A stretch of 64,000 nt of DNA, from positions 434,001-498,000 of the forward strand of contig CAWUHX010000046.1 in NCBI GenBank assembly GCA_963922205.1. The letters are read 5' to 3'. Of the stretch, positions 1-26,339 are shown piece by piece. Source of the stretch: Romanomermis culicivorax. Taxonomy: Eukaryota; Nematoda; Enoplea; Mermithida; Mermithidae. A program made the translations under genes and the position numbers. Under the pieces are notes generated by a model. It worked only from the letters and a program-made list of their open reading frames with translations, was not told the origin of the DNA and ran no database searches. Within the stretch, counting starts at the first letter, position 1. Each line of letters starts with the position of its first letter.

Positions 1-1989
1 ATATTTTCGTAATCAATGGTCTAGTTGCTGCATCAGTCAAGGGAAATTCAAATTCTCAAATAATAATCAGATTACTTTCTAATTTTTTCTCAATGCTAAA
101 GATGTAAATTTTCTGAACTCAATTTTGTGATTTTCAATGAAATCCGTATTATAAATTTTCACACATAAAGCTAGTTATTGTGACTTGTTTTTTGAATAAC
201 CTGCAACTGCAAATCAATGAGATGGAATATATCAGGAAATCAGATTACTTTCGACGTTTTACTCAATTTCGTAATGCCTGAACAGAATATTTCCAATTTC
301 TAATTTTCTAATTACTCCAAATCAGTCAGGTAAAAATAAGCAGGTTATTCCTCAATTTCAATAATTTTAGATTCCTTAAACTTCATAATTACTTCTTCCC
401 TTCATGAACTTTTACTCTTCAATTGGAAATCTACCTTTTTTGTACATACCTGATACGTGTTTCACCTTTCTATAATGTCGATTTTTTCTCCTATCCTCCG
501 CACAATATACTGTTAATTAGCATCAAAATTGTACTGCTGCTAATGGATCTTGTTTGATCATCAGCAGCACGTTCAGAGTTCTCAGTATCGTTCATAAAAC
601 ATAATCTTGTGAACTTTGGCTTTCGAAAAAAATTGTGTGTAGGCGATGCTGGAATTATTTTTCTGGAGATATCGAGGAAATTCGATTTTTTTGGAACTTT
701 TATTTGTACGCAATGTTCTTTCATGCTAAGAATCTACAGTAACAAAAAATTGGCAAAAGCCAAGAAATATGACTGATATACTTCTAAAATTACAATTCGG
801 CTAAGTATTGACAGTCTAGAAAATCAAGTTTAGGAAGAGATGTGACGTACTAGAGCTCAACTGCAGGATTTTTTTTCTTCTGATGATTAGGGCTCCCCGC
901 TCAACAAGAGACAATTTGCTTTCTTTCGTTATTTCCGTTCAAAAGTTGCTTTTTTCCGCTCTCATGTGATAAGTATAGCACGAAAAGTTGATAACTTTTT
1001 TTTGCATTGAATTCCAAAACCAGGTATAGAGACTTGAAAGACGGGAAGTTTTGATCAAATTCAAGTTGATCAAGATCAAATATCTGCTTTGTTTTTCATG
1101 TATCTTTGAAATTTAGGGATTCTTTTCGCATTGCTTAATGTTAAACTAACAAACTTTCCTGGGAACAGATTTTTTTGCTCAATTTGAATAATAGATCAGC
1201 TAATTTTGACCGTTTGGTCGGTTTAGTTTCTATTTTTACAGTATCCTTTCGTCTTGTCAGTCGAATATTGTTGATTTTGATGTAAAAATTTCCGCCAAAA
1301 AGCAGTGGTTTACTTTAGATTTAGACATGAAATTTCAAGGTGAAAACTGGAAAACTAATCAACAAAATCCGAATATTCTAGCTCTACTGGCTCAGGTATT
1401 AGAATTTAAGTTTTTTACCTGCATGATATTGATAAATACCATCCTGTAGATTTTTTTATGTGAATCAGTTACTGTAACTTTGAAATCCCCAATTCTAACA
1501 GTTCGAAATTGATCCACTGAAAACCATACCAGAACGAACTCTATTTTTGAAACTTCTTGGCATAAATCGGATTTTATTTGCATATCCCCCAATCACTACA
1601 GTATACCTGAAATTGCCACGACCAGGTTTAATTTCACTGTGGGATACGGCTGCTTCGAATCGCATATCCTGTTTGTGACTGATAACATTAGGCCATTAAT
1701 CTCAATCTTTCATTAATCTGCCGCGCTTTTTATCTACTATAAATAATCGCGCAATTTCCCTTACAGTATGGTTTTTGTTGAACGTTTTTCCCTCCGAAAA
1801 TCAAATAGCTTAGGAAATCAACGGGTGCGCTCCCGGCAAAAAATGACCATGTGGCCCAAAGCTATGGGGTCTTTTTTTAGTATACTTGTACGTAAGCGGT
1901 TTCGTGATCAAAAGCTCTCAACATTTTTAAACGTTGCTATTTTTTGAAGTCTTTTTTTTTGAATTTGGATCCACATTTTGCCTTTCTTG

Positions 1990-2900
1990 TTTATTTTTTT
2001 CGATTGAAAACTAAACTTTGGTCCTATGTAGAATTTTTGCACTGTTGTAAACTTCATCCTTGTGAAAAAGGATTGGATCATGTACTAAATGTATCCTTTG
2101 ATTTCTGAATTGGTTTTGCTGGTGACAATGAGCATATTCAATTGTTTTCTGTCCAAATTTCATTACAGTAACACACTTTGCTTGATTATAATTTTTCGTA
2201 TTTTTCTCATTCTCGAAATCTGAAAACTGACCATTGGTCATTTGCAGAATTTTTCCAGCGTTGTAAACTTCCTCACTGTGAAGCTGGATCATGTTGACTT
2301 TACAAAATATGTATTTTTTGACTTTTGAAATCTTATCAAAAACGGTTCGAATTGACAGATTTTATCGATTTTTGTCCAAAACTAATTGCTGTAAGACGCC
2401 TTGCTTTATTTTTTCAAAGTTTGAATGCTGACCATTGGTCACCTGTACAATTTTTCCATTGTTGTAAATTTTTTCCTTATGAAATAGGATCGGATCTTGA
2501 TCGCTAGTTTTGATTTTAAAGTTACTTTTACTAGTAACAATGGGCAGATTTAATTGACTTTTGTCCAAGAACGCCGTGTTCATTACAGTAAGATGGTTTG
2601 CTAAATTATAGATTTTTGTATTCTTCACTTTTTCAAAATTTGCAAGTCGACCATTGGTGAGCTGGAGAATTTGCCAGAGTTGTAAACTTTTTCGTCGTGT
2701 AAGAGGAACTGGACGCTGGTCACTTTACAAAAATATTGATTTTGATTTTTGAAAACTTGTCAAAATTACGTGAACTGGTGTAAATTTTGTTGAACTTTGG
2801 ACTAATAATGATTTATTTATTGCAGTATGACACTTTGCTTACTGATAAAATTTTTGTGTGTTCTAAATTTTCTCAAGCTTCTCCTTTTTGTAACGGAAAG
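1990..2900. repeat. Degenerate tandem repeat, period about 200-220 bp
   Basis: The motif GACCATTGGTCA (or a near match) recurs near 2232, 2431 and 2650. Each copy is followed by a shared block meaning roughly 'GAATTTTTCCA..GTTGTAAA' and an AGGATYGGATC-like string. A partial copy lies near 2015-2090. Copies are diverged but co-linear, so this is an old tandem array. Confidence 0.7.
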
Positions 2901-3559
2901 CTAAAAAATTTGTCGTCAAAATTATGCATTTTGTTTATTGCTGTAGGACAAGAAAAAATTTTGTTATCAAAATTTTTTTGTTTGTTTTTTTGTCTCGACT
3001 TTTTTTGGATAGCTCATTACTATAACGCGTAATTAACAGTTTGTTGTTCCCATATACTAGGAAGTTGTATTCTGGTGCCATTCCCCACAAAAGGGGTCTT
3101 TTTTCTAGCAAAGATAAATTATTCAAATATTAATTAGTTCTCTCTCTTTAGCCATAAGCTGAAAAGACTAATTTGCATATATTGAAAGTACTATATTATT
3201 TTTACGCTTGTAGATAAAATGAAATTTATGAGCAATGGAAAGGTTTCAGAAATCGAAAGTATTGAATTTGCATGCTTTCGTAGATTTGTACGGTAAATTC
3301 TAAGCGCCATTCCTAAAAAAAGTGACGTCACCAGAATTTTTTATTTCGCAATAATTTATGTGATTGAAAACTTTTTCGCATGAAGATTCAGATTCATGAT
3401 TGGAATGACGTTTTTGATTCGTTGAACTTTTCCCTTTTTTCAATGTGTGCGTTAAGTAGTCCAAGTTTAAAAGTGCGATTTGCTTCCAATTTGGTAAGTT
3501 ATCTAGTTCCAAAAGAATTTTACATGTTGTGTTCATTTTCGTGGAAAATACTATATAGA

Positions 3560-3840
3560 TATATCATGTTCGATTTGAATTGAAAAATCACTAATCGAAG
3601 ATTTTATCATAACTGATTACAGTTAGCCAGTGATAAATCTTGTACCAAAACTCTTGCTTAATAATTTTTGTATGTGAAACATCATATTGTAAAATTTCAC
3701 ATGCTCTGTTCGTTTCTCTGTGAAGAATGCTAAATAATCATGTTCGATTTGAGTTCAGAAAATTATCACTCTCGTTTTTATCATGGCTGATTACAGTAAA
3801 CCACTGATAAATCATGAAACCTATCACCAAAACTTGCTCT
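3560..3840. repeat. Two-copy tandem duplication, about 172 bp apart
   Basis: CATGTTCGATTTGA occurs near 3567 and 3738. A GATTACAGT..CA..GATAAATC block follows near 3615 and 3788. Two diverged copies lie just upstream of the first RhoGEF coding exon. Confidence 0.6.
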
Positions 3841-3952
3841 ACAATTTTCATTTCTACATTTTTTGAACCGACCTTTGCTATGCTTCACTAGCCTTATAGA
3901 GCACGTACATTTAGAAACTTATAGTCCTTCATTTCGTCATTCATTTTTCCAG

Positions 3953-19600
<15,648 letters not shown>

Positions 19601-19765
19601 CAAGCGCTTACAGTAACCCGCGTCGAATTATCAAACTGTGATAAAATCTACAAAACTTAACTTCATCGTGCAATAATTTCCAAAATGAACTAATGAGCGA
19701 AAGTTCATTTTTTTCATCTACACCTACAATATAATATACTGTACAGTCGCAATATTTTGCGACGC

Positions 19766-19771
19766 AATAAA
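19766..19771 (+). terminator. Polyadenylation signal AATAAA of the RhoGEF gene
   Basis: AATAAA lies 166 bases after the stop at 19598-19600, within a GACGCAATAAACGCG context. This is a plausible 3' end signal; the cleavage site is not visible. Confidence 0.6.
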
Positions 19772-20600
19772 CGCGATTGATCGCTGTGATTTTTGTATAT
19801 TATTTTTTTCCATCATTTCCGATAATGGCGACTATTTTATACACGTTTTTTCTTCTCTGGTTATTTTACGATTTTATATTTTTTATTACCTCGAATATTT
19901 TTCTCCTTGATAATTCACGTTTTAGAGAGTATAAAATTGTACGAAGACTTATTGTAGCTTTACTGCCTACGTTTTTATGTTTCTTTCTAAAACTTTGATA
20001 GTCTTCAAATTAGTTCCTGTAAGAATGTTTTTGCAAAATTTCCCGAAGCACCTTCACAGTAAGACGAGTTCAACATCGATTTTATCTTCAAAAAGCAGTG
20101 GTTTACTGTGACTGGATGCAGCTCAAGAAGATTAGATAACCTTACAATAAGAAGTCGGTGTAGCTAAATGACGTAGAAAAGTCGAAGTAGCTTTTCCTCG
20201 TACCATCCTGTAGATTCGCTCCTCAAATTTGCACAAAAATTATGCAAAAATTATTTTTCCATTACAAATTTTTTGATGTAGAACTAATTAGCTTCTCGCC
20301 TAATTCTTCCATATCGATGATCATCATTTTCATATATTCCTTCGACGAACATGGCCCCCCGATGATTGTTGACGTTAGGTGACAGCCAATTCTAGCGTTA
20401 CCGATGATAAAGAAAGCGTGGCTTACTGTAGAAATATAGAGAAATGATGCTCGAAAGCGTAGGTTGTGTAATACGGTTGCTAACGGGTGGCTTCCACATG
20501 ATTTCGTGAATATCGTTTCATTGAAATTATTTCGCTTCTCTTCTGACGGTAGAACATTTCGTGAGCCTTGAAAATTTGATTATTGTTTCATCTTGCAGTT
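19772..20600. other. Intergenic region after the RhoGEF gene
   Basis: No domain or spliced gene is recognised. An acceptor-like TCTTGCAG at 20591-20598 leads into the next possible gene. Confidence 0.4.
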
Positions 20601-21185
20601 ATGATGATTCTGCAGTTGAGCCAATTGTTGCCTTTACACAACCTCAATGTCAGAATACAGTGAGCATCGTACTAAAAATGAAATATTACAGTAGTCGTCG
20701 AAGAATGATGGTGCTAATTTTTCGTGTTCCGTGTCAAAGTTACTGTATTTAATTTTTCTGTATAAAAAGTAGTTCCAAGAATAGATCATCGATTCGATAA
20801 CACTTTTGATCAGATAAAAATCCACCTGATCAAATTCAAGATGTGTGATCGAGATACCGGGATTCGGACTGAGGTTTAGCCTGGACAATGCAAATCTAAA
20901 ATTTTTGTCTATAAGATCAGTTAACTTACAAGAATTTTCCATGATCTGGACAAGTATTTTATCTCATACTACTTGGATCAAATTACCAAATTAGCAGCTG
21001 CGAATAATTCTTTGAATAAAATTCCTACTTCATTTTCGGTCAAACAGCAAGAAGGTGTCAGCCACAAATTTTTTTCAGAAGTGCACAGAATTCACTCAAA
21101 ATTGATGAGAATGCTCAAAAACATCGGTTCAGATGCTTCTCAGTGTGCTCTTTTAGTTAATAATTTTCAACACTTTTACACGTAA
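20601..21185 (+). CDS. Possible small two-exon gene, unknown function
   Basis: The model joins 20601-20659 and 20933-21185 into 103 residues. The ATG lies two bases after an acceptor (TCTTGCAG), as in a trans-spliced first exon. The donor CA|GTGAGC (phase 2) joins an acceptor ACAAG at 20932 in phase. The second exon reads as an amphipathic helical protein (HDLDKYFISYYLDQITKLAA near its start, then a Lys/His-rich stretch and NNFQHFYT before the stop). I recognise no family. It lies on the same strand 377 bases before the next gene, a wide gap for a nematode operon. The first exon is short and could be spurious. Confidence 0.4.
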
Positions 21186-21561
21186 TTTCGAAGTTTTCAC
21201 ATATATAAAAATCCCAAAGAATGAACATTCTGCTTGAGGTCACTCGGGTGTGTGAAGTCAACCAAGGTTCTGGGGGTTCAGGACCATCCCCCCAAAAACA
21301 TGTATGGGGATGGTTATTGTCATTCTCTAATCTGGAAGTTGATCCTTACTTTAGTATTCAAATTCAACATTCTCGAATTCTGACACCCTGATTCGATGGG
21401 AAACAGTTAATGTACATCATTACTGTGTAGCAACGTGTACAAAATTTTCGAAAAAAGTTGCATAGTAAACAACTCTTTACAGCAGCCTGAAAGTTAATCT
21501 TCGAAGAAAACGTGATATAAATGAAAAATTACAATAAACGTGATTCCTTTTTACAGGAAAA

Positions 21562-22104
21562 ATGTTGTACCTGAACATGAGCCAGGTTATCCGACGAGAG
21601 AACATTTCCGCCAATGAGGAAGAACTTTACCGCCACCAATATTTTAACGATTCATTTTTGGGCTTCATTTATACATGCACCATTCTAGTCATGTTCGCTA
21701 TACTAATTTTCATGATCATGTGGCGAATTTTTTGCGAAGAAAAAGAAGACAACAAGACCAAGGAACTTTTGGAACGCGTCAATACAGAAACTACGTTAGA
21801 CCAAATTATGAGCCGCCGACGAAATTTGATGGTGACTAGACGCGTACTTTTGGGCATATTGGGCGGACAGGCGAGACGGGAGACCGACGTTTCCGTTGGA
21901 GTGGCGACGAGGTCGGCCGACGGTGGTTCGAAAATACCCCTGTTGTCCGAAAGATCGCCCGATTTGTCGCCGGGCGGCGTGTCGGCCATCAAACAACATA
22001 CAGATTGGTTGCTCAAAAGTAGGAAGCAATGGACATCGGTTCCGGCTATGGTGGTCAAACACGCTTTAAAAAGTTGTAACAGCGACGGGTATATGCTAGT
22101 TTGA
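21562..22104 (+). CDS. Single-pass membrane protein, KCNE-like topology
   Basis: 180 residues in one exon. The ATG lies five bases after a TTTTTACAG acceptor (21553-21556), consistent with a 5' UTR intron or trans-splicing. The N-terminus (about 31 residues) has three N-glycosylation sequons (NMS at 5, NIS at 14, NDS at 29). One transmembrane helix follows (about residues 32-54, FLGFIYTCTILVMFAILIFM), then an acidic/basic cytoplasmic tail. The tail contains a basic block (SRRRNLMVTRR) and ends in SDGYMLV. A short glycosylated outside, one helix and a cytosolic tail is the layout of KCNE/MPS potassium-channel subunits. That is an inference from topology only, and no family-diagnostic motif was identified. 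Confidence 0.65.
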   Translation: MLYLNMSQVIRRENISANEEELYRHQYFNDSFLGFIYTCTILVMFAILIFMIMWRIFCEEKEDNKTKELLERVNTETTLDQIMSRRRNLMVTRRVLLGILGGQARRETDVSVGVATRSADGGSKIPLLSERSPDLSPGGVSAIKQHTDWLLKSRKQWTSVPAMVVKHALKSCNSDGYMLV

Positions 22105-22203
22105 AGATATATTTGATACGAAATTGATGATCACGCTTATGTCAAAAATTCGTCTGTAAATGCGCTCCACCAGCGGATTTTCAGACCGCTGGGATCATGC
22201 ATG

Positions 22204-22209
22204 AATAAA
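22204..22209 (+). terminator. Polyadenylation signal AATAAA
   Basis: AATAAA lies about 100 bases after the stop at 22104, in the expected position for the 3' end of the single-pass membrane protein gene. Confidence 0.55.
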
Positions 22210-22327
22210 CAGTTCATTTAAGTTGGCATCGTTTTTGCATAGAACATGATTTGGGTAACATGATGCTTGTTTTTCATATAATTGACTTTTTATGCTCGTT
22301 GTATTTCTTCGAACTAGTCTTGTTGGG

Positions 22328-23295
22328 TCTATTCCTAACTGAGCGATTCCCATGTGAGCGATTTCCGATTAAGCGAATTCCCAAATTAGCGAATTCTCAG
22401 TTGAGTGATTCCCATATGAGCGATTCCCCATTGAGCGAATTCCCAAGTGAGCGTTTCCCATGTGAGCGATTCTCAATTGAGCGAATTCCCAAGTGAGCGA
22501 ATTCCCCAGTGAGCGATTCCCAATTGAGCGAATTCCCATGTGAACGAATTCTCAATTGAGCGATTCCAAACGAGCAATAGAGAATGCAATAATATTTTTT
22601 TCTCATTTGCCTTCTTTTTTTCTTTGTATATATATTTTTTATTTCGTGTTGCAATTATGAAACAAGTTGTCATTTTTAATAAGCATTGTCTCTCATATAA
22701 TTGTAATACAATTCGGCACGCTCTATTTCCTATTTAATGTTATCCTTTGTGATTTTTTATTCAGTCTTATCTACTTTTAATCTTAGTTTTTTGCCTTTTC
22801 TTCTTCATCTTTACCTTTTTCTATTCTCCAGATTCTTTCTTTTTTTGTTATTTTTCACGATATTTTTTCTTCTTCTTTCTTGTCAGTTTTTCATGTTTTT
22901 TCTTTTTCTAATGCTTTTCCGCCTATTTTCACATATTCTTAATGTCTCTATTTTTGATGAAGTTCCCTATCTTAAATGTCAACTCATAATGTATTGTATC
23001 ATGACCAAAAAAAAGAAAAACTTAGATGACAAGAAGGAATAAAATGGAAGAAAGCACAGACATAAGATGAAAATGTAAAAACATACATAAACGAAACATG
23101 AGCAATGCACACAAAAAATGAAAGAAAAAATAAATACGTACAGAGAAAAATAAAAGATAAAGAAGGAAAATTTGAAGAAAGTGTTATAAGATTTTTGACC
23201 GCTCGTTTGGAATCGCTCAATCGAGAATTCGCTCCCTTAGGAAATCGCCCACATGGGAAACGCTCACCTGGGAATCGCCACATGAGAATACGCCG
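22328..23295. mobile_element. Fold-back element with 16-bp subrepeat arms (copy 1)
   Basis: The left arm (about 22338-22575) is an array of 15-16-bp units such as GAGCGATTCCCATGT and GAGCGAATTCCCAAGT. The right arm (about 23195-23290) carries the same unit in reverse complement. The innermost unit of both arms reads GAGCGATTCCAAACGAGC, and inverted similarity extends into the loop (T-rich left side, A-rich right side). Arms made of short direct repeats in inverted order are the layout of fold-back (FB-type) transposons. No transposase is seen between the arms. Confidence 0.7.
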
Positions 23296-24580
23296 TCTTG
23301 TTGAGCCTGATCCTGGTTCAATTTGTGGTATTTATGAATTACCCTGACCAACCCCTGGAATCTTTGGCTATTTAAATACTTTGGGCAGTATCAATCAATA
23401 AAAATTGACTTAAATAATTGATTGAAGCTACAGATAGTATATAAGGGTCTATTCAAAAGTGAAATTTTTAAAAAAATTTTGTGGGTACTCATTTTGCACC
23501 TGTACTCATTTTCCTACAGTCGGAAAGGCGGGCTTTACAGGAGTATATGGTCAAATAATTGCCTTATATGAGAGGTTTATCACCTTCTTAGAGAGGCGCT
23601 CTTTGAATGCACTTGCAGCCAAATGGAGGCTACATTCCACAGCTTAGCTTTTGCCTGACAAAGCAGGACTTGTTCGGCTACCTACCTTCTAAATGGAATA
23701 GGCCCACATCATATTTGCAACACCTTATCGCTAAGATGCTAGACCTCGGTGAGAAGTGTTCCAAGCTTGCCTACACAATTTATCGACCCGTAAGGATAAA
23801 AAGCTGCTCGAGACTGGTAGTTGGAGGTGATTGATAAAATTAAATAAATCAAATTAAATAAAATGATTGATTAAATGGATCGATCGGCGATAGTCGCCTA
23901 TTCTTAGGAACCACACTTATTTATGACTATAAGTAGAATTGTTTCGACATTTTTTTATAGATTCGAATGCACTAGCAGATACTTCCAAAGTATTTTTATA
24001 TTGTATAAGACTTTACAGAAATGTTCTAAAAAGTTCTTCAATTATGCATGGAATTTCACAATTTTGTGGAATTTCTGGTCCGTATGGCCTCAGCAACCCA
24101 CTGCAGTTCTCGGGAGATTCCTGACTGACCCAGTTCTAACCCTGACGCTAACTGGACTACCCTGAGATTGTGTCTAGGGAATGCAGCATTGAGAGGTTTC
24201 GAGTAACAGTCGATGTGAATAATGGAATAATTATTATTAAATCAAATGATAAACACAATGTAAATAAAGAACCACAACACCAAGGGTACCACGTCGTAAA
24301 AATAAAATAGCCGGAGTTATACTTGCGAAAGCAGGGCCGAGGAGATCGCCAATCAAATTCCTACTGAATCAAAGATACTTGCCGACTATAACAAAAAATC
24401 GGTGACCGTTGGCATAGATTATCTTCTCACTTCTAAATAATAAAGGCTCAAAGCATCACATCATGATGCAAAACGTATGAGTACGCATGTACAACAATTA
24501 GTCCACTCGAAATTCAGTCATTCTTGTAAATAAATAAATAGATGAGCGTGCTATATCTTCACTGATAACACTGCTTTTTG
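23296..24580. other. Gene-poor segment, no feature recognised
   Basis: Short open frames are present, but none shows a domain, splice support or codon pattern I can defend. The sequence is somewhat GC-richer around 23500-23830 and 24100-24400, which may be old transposon sequence, but no motif confirms it. Confidence 0.4.
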
Positions 24581-24587
24581 ATGGCCA

Positions 24588-24669
24588 GATGCTCTTTTTG
24601 ATCAAAATCATTTAAAATCAAAAATTTTGATGCTCTTTTTGATCAAAATCATTTAAAATCAAAAATCGT
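24588..24669. repeat. Exact tandem duplication, about 41 bp, two copies
   Basis: GATGCTCTTTTTGATCAAAA followed by TCATTTAAAATCAAAAAT occurs twice in direct succession. The copies are essentially identical, so the duplication is recent. Confidence 0.85.
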
Positions 24670-25164
24670 TCACTTGCTCTCCATTCACTGATAGTCAGGC
24701 ATTAACCATTAAAATGAAAAAAGAATTGGCTCGTCGACAATACCATCTCTAGATGAAGTTACAATTTGAATAATAATTTTGTTGGTAACCAGTGGCCATG
24801 AATGATAAGTGGCAAAGATAAAATAGCACATTACCAAACTTACAAGACAATTTCCACCAAACATCAACTTCCTAATGTATGCAAAGTATGGAACGGGAAA
24901 AGACATTGAAAACTAAGTCAGGCAGCAAATGAAGCCAGAAACTACACCTCGAGTTACGATTAAGATAGGAAGACTGAATAATTTTTGGCCTAATATTGAA
25001 TGAGGCACAGGACAAATAAAAAAATTCGGCCAGCATTTGACGAATTTGAAATGTACCAGAAAGAATTTTTGTTGAAACAAGGATTCTAAAATCTTAAACA
25101 TGACGTGCATAAGATGAATTGAGTAAAAAATTTCCCAATGTTACCCCACATTACGGTGGGATAT

Positions 25165-25420
25165 TCTTATGTGAGCGAACCCCATGTGAGCGAATCCCAT
25201 GTGAGCGATTCCCAAGTGAGCAATTCCCAAGTGAGCGAATTTCCAAGTGAGCGAATTCCCAATTGAGCGGATTCCCAATTGAGCGATTCCCATGTGAGCG
25301 ATTCCCAATTGAGCGAATTTCCAAGTGAGCGAATGCCCAATTGGGCCATTCGAAACGAGCAATCGAGAATGTAATAACACTTTCCTCATATTTTCCTTCT
25401 TTACCTCATATATTTACCTC
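25165..25420. mobile_element. Solo arm of the 16-bp fold-back family (copy 2)
   Basis: An array of GAGCGATTCCCAATT / GAGCGAATTTCCAAGT units (about 25170-25345) is followed by GGCCATTCGAAACGAGCAAT and then GAGAATGTAATAACACTTTC. That is the same unit-to-loop junction as in the element at 22328-23295, in the orientation of its left arm. No matching right arm is seen nearby. Confidence 0.7.
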
Positions 25421-26339
25421 ACATACCCGACCTGCTTTGTATTATTTTCGAGTTTGTACTATGTAATTAGATTTTGGTCGAATTTCTACTTCAACTTCGG
25501 GAGTCGAAGGTTCAACAATTTGGGTTTTCAACTCATGAATGGAGGTTGTGTTATGGCTGCGATAGAAGGAATTTTACATCCGTGCGTTAAGGTGCCTGAC
25601 CTGTTTCGCAATGTAACTGTGTGGACTTTAGGCAGTTCCCGTGATAACTTCCATCGAACAAACATTATATGTCGGCGGCGGCCCATGTATAAAATTAGTA
25701 TACAGTTGGGAGAATTCATGCCTAAACCATGTCAAAAACTTATCTTATTGATTTTTCAAAAGTTTTACAAGACTACTGAACTCAGAAGAAAGTTTTGATC
25801 GTTTCCTTTAACAAAAATTTTTTTTTGAAAATCAGCACGGATGATTTGCATAAAGAACTGCCACAAAAAGTGATGTTTGTTTTGAAAAAAATCATCCTTT
25901 TGGATATATTTTTGTTCATCTAAACGTACATATTGCGCATTCGTACTTTATTTATTGGTTAAATTCTTAAGCACTGTTTTAGGATTAATTTTCATCATCT
26001 TCGTTGTGTATTTAGCGTGGAATGCCATTATGCACATTGTCCTGTGCGGTTGTTGCTGACATACCAAGGATAATGTAACAGGGTTTGTCCTCTCCTAGGC
26101 TAGGGGGTTAGACTTTTTCAGAGTCCGTATAGACCACTCTTTGAGGACCCATTTAGTTTACTGTAGATTTTCATCACTGTTGCATTATGTCTATGGCATC
26201 GCGAAGGAGGAGTTCTAACTATTCAACACTCATTCCCTTCCTTCTTCAAATGCCAACCAAAGATTTGCGCAAGAAATATAAATCTTTCACGCCTTAAAAA
26301 TCTAAGTGTTTCACAGTTTCATGGACCAGCCAAACTTTT
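25421..26339. other. Intergenic segment before the first chemoreceptor gene
   Basis: A 25325-25798 reading frame overlaps the fold-back arm and shows no domain. I see nothing else supportable before the 3' end of the receptor gene at 26340. Confidence 0.4.

Larger units (their letters stand above)
1..3952. other. Region upstream of the RhoGEF gene, no coding exon recognised
   Basis: I see no exon that joins in phase to the RhoGEF and no recognisable domain on either strand. The segment may hold promoter sequence, a 5' UTR intron or unrecognised upstream exons. It is AT-rich and contains two stretches of degenerate tandem repeats, listed separately (about 1990-2900 and 3560-3840). Confidence 0.5.

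Noticed and set aside
20973..22104. Operon of the small gene and the single-pass membrane protein
   Set aside because: The 377-base gap is wide for a nematode operon, and the upstream gene itself is uncertain.
24709..25110. Two - strand frames, one starting MSFPVPYFAYIRKLMF, resembling TM1 of the SRT-like receptors
   Set aside because: The match is short, no second transmembrane exon follows with correct phase, and the downstream sequence does not fit the family.
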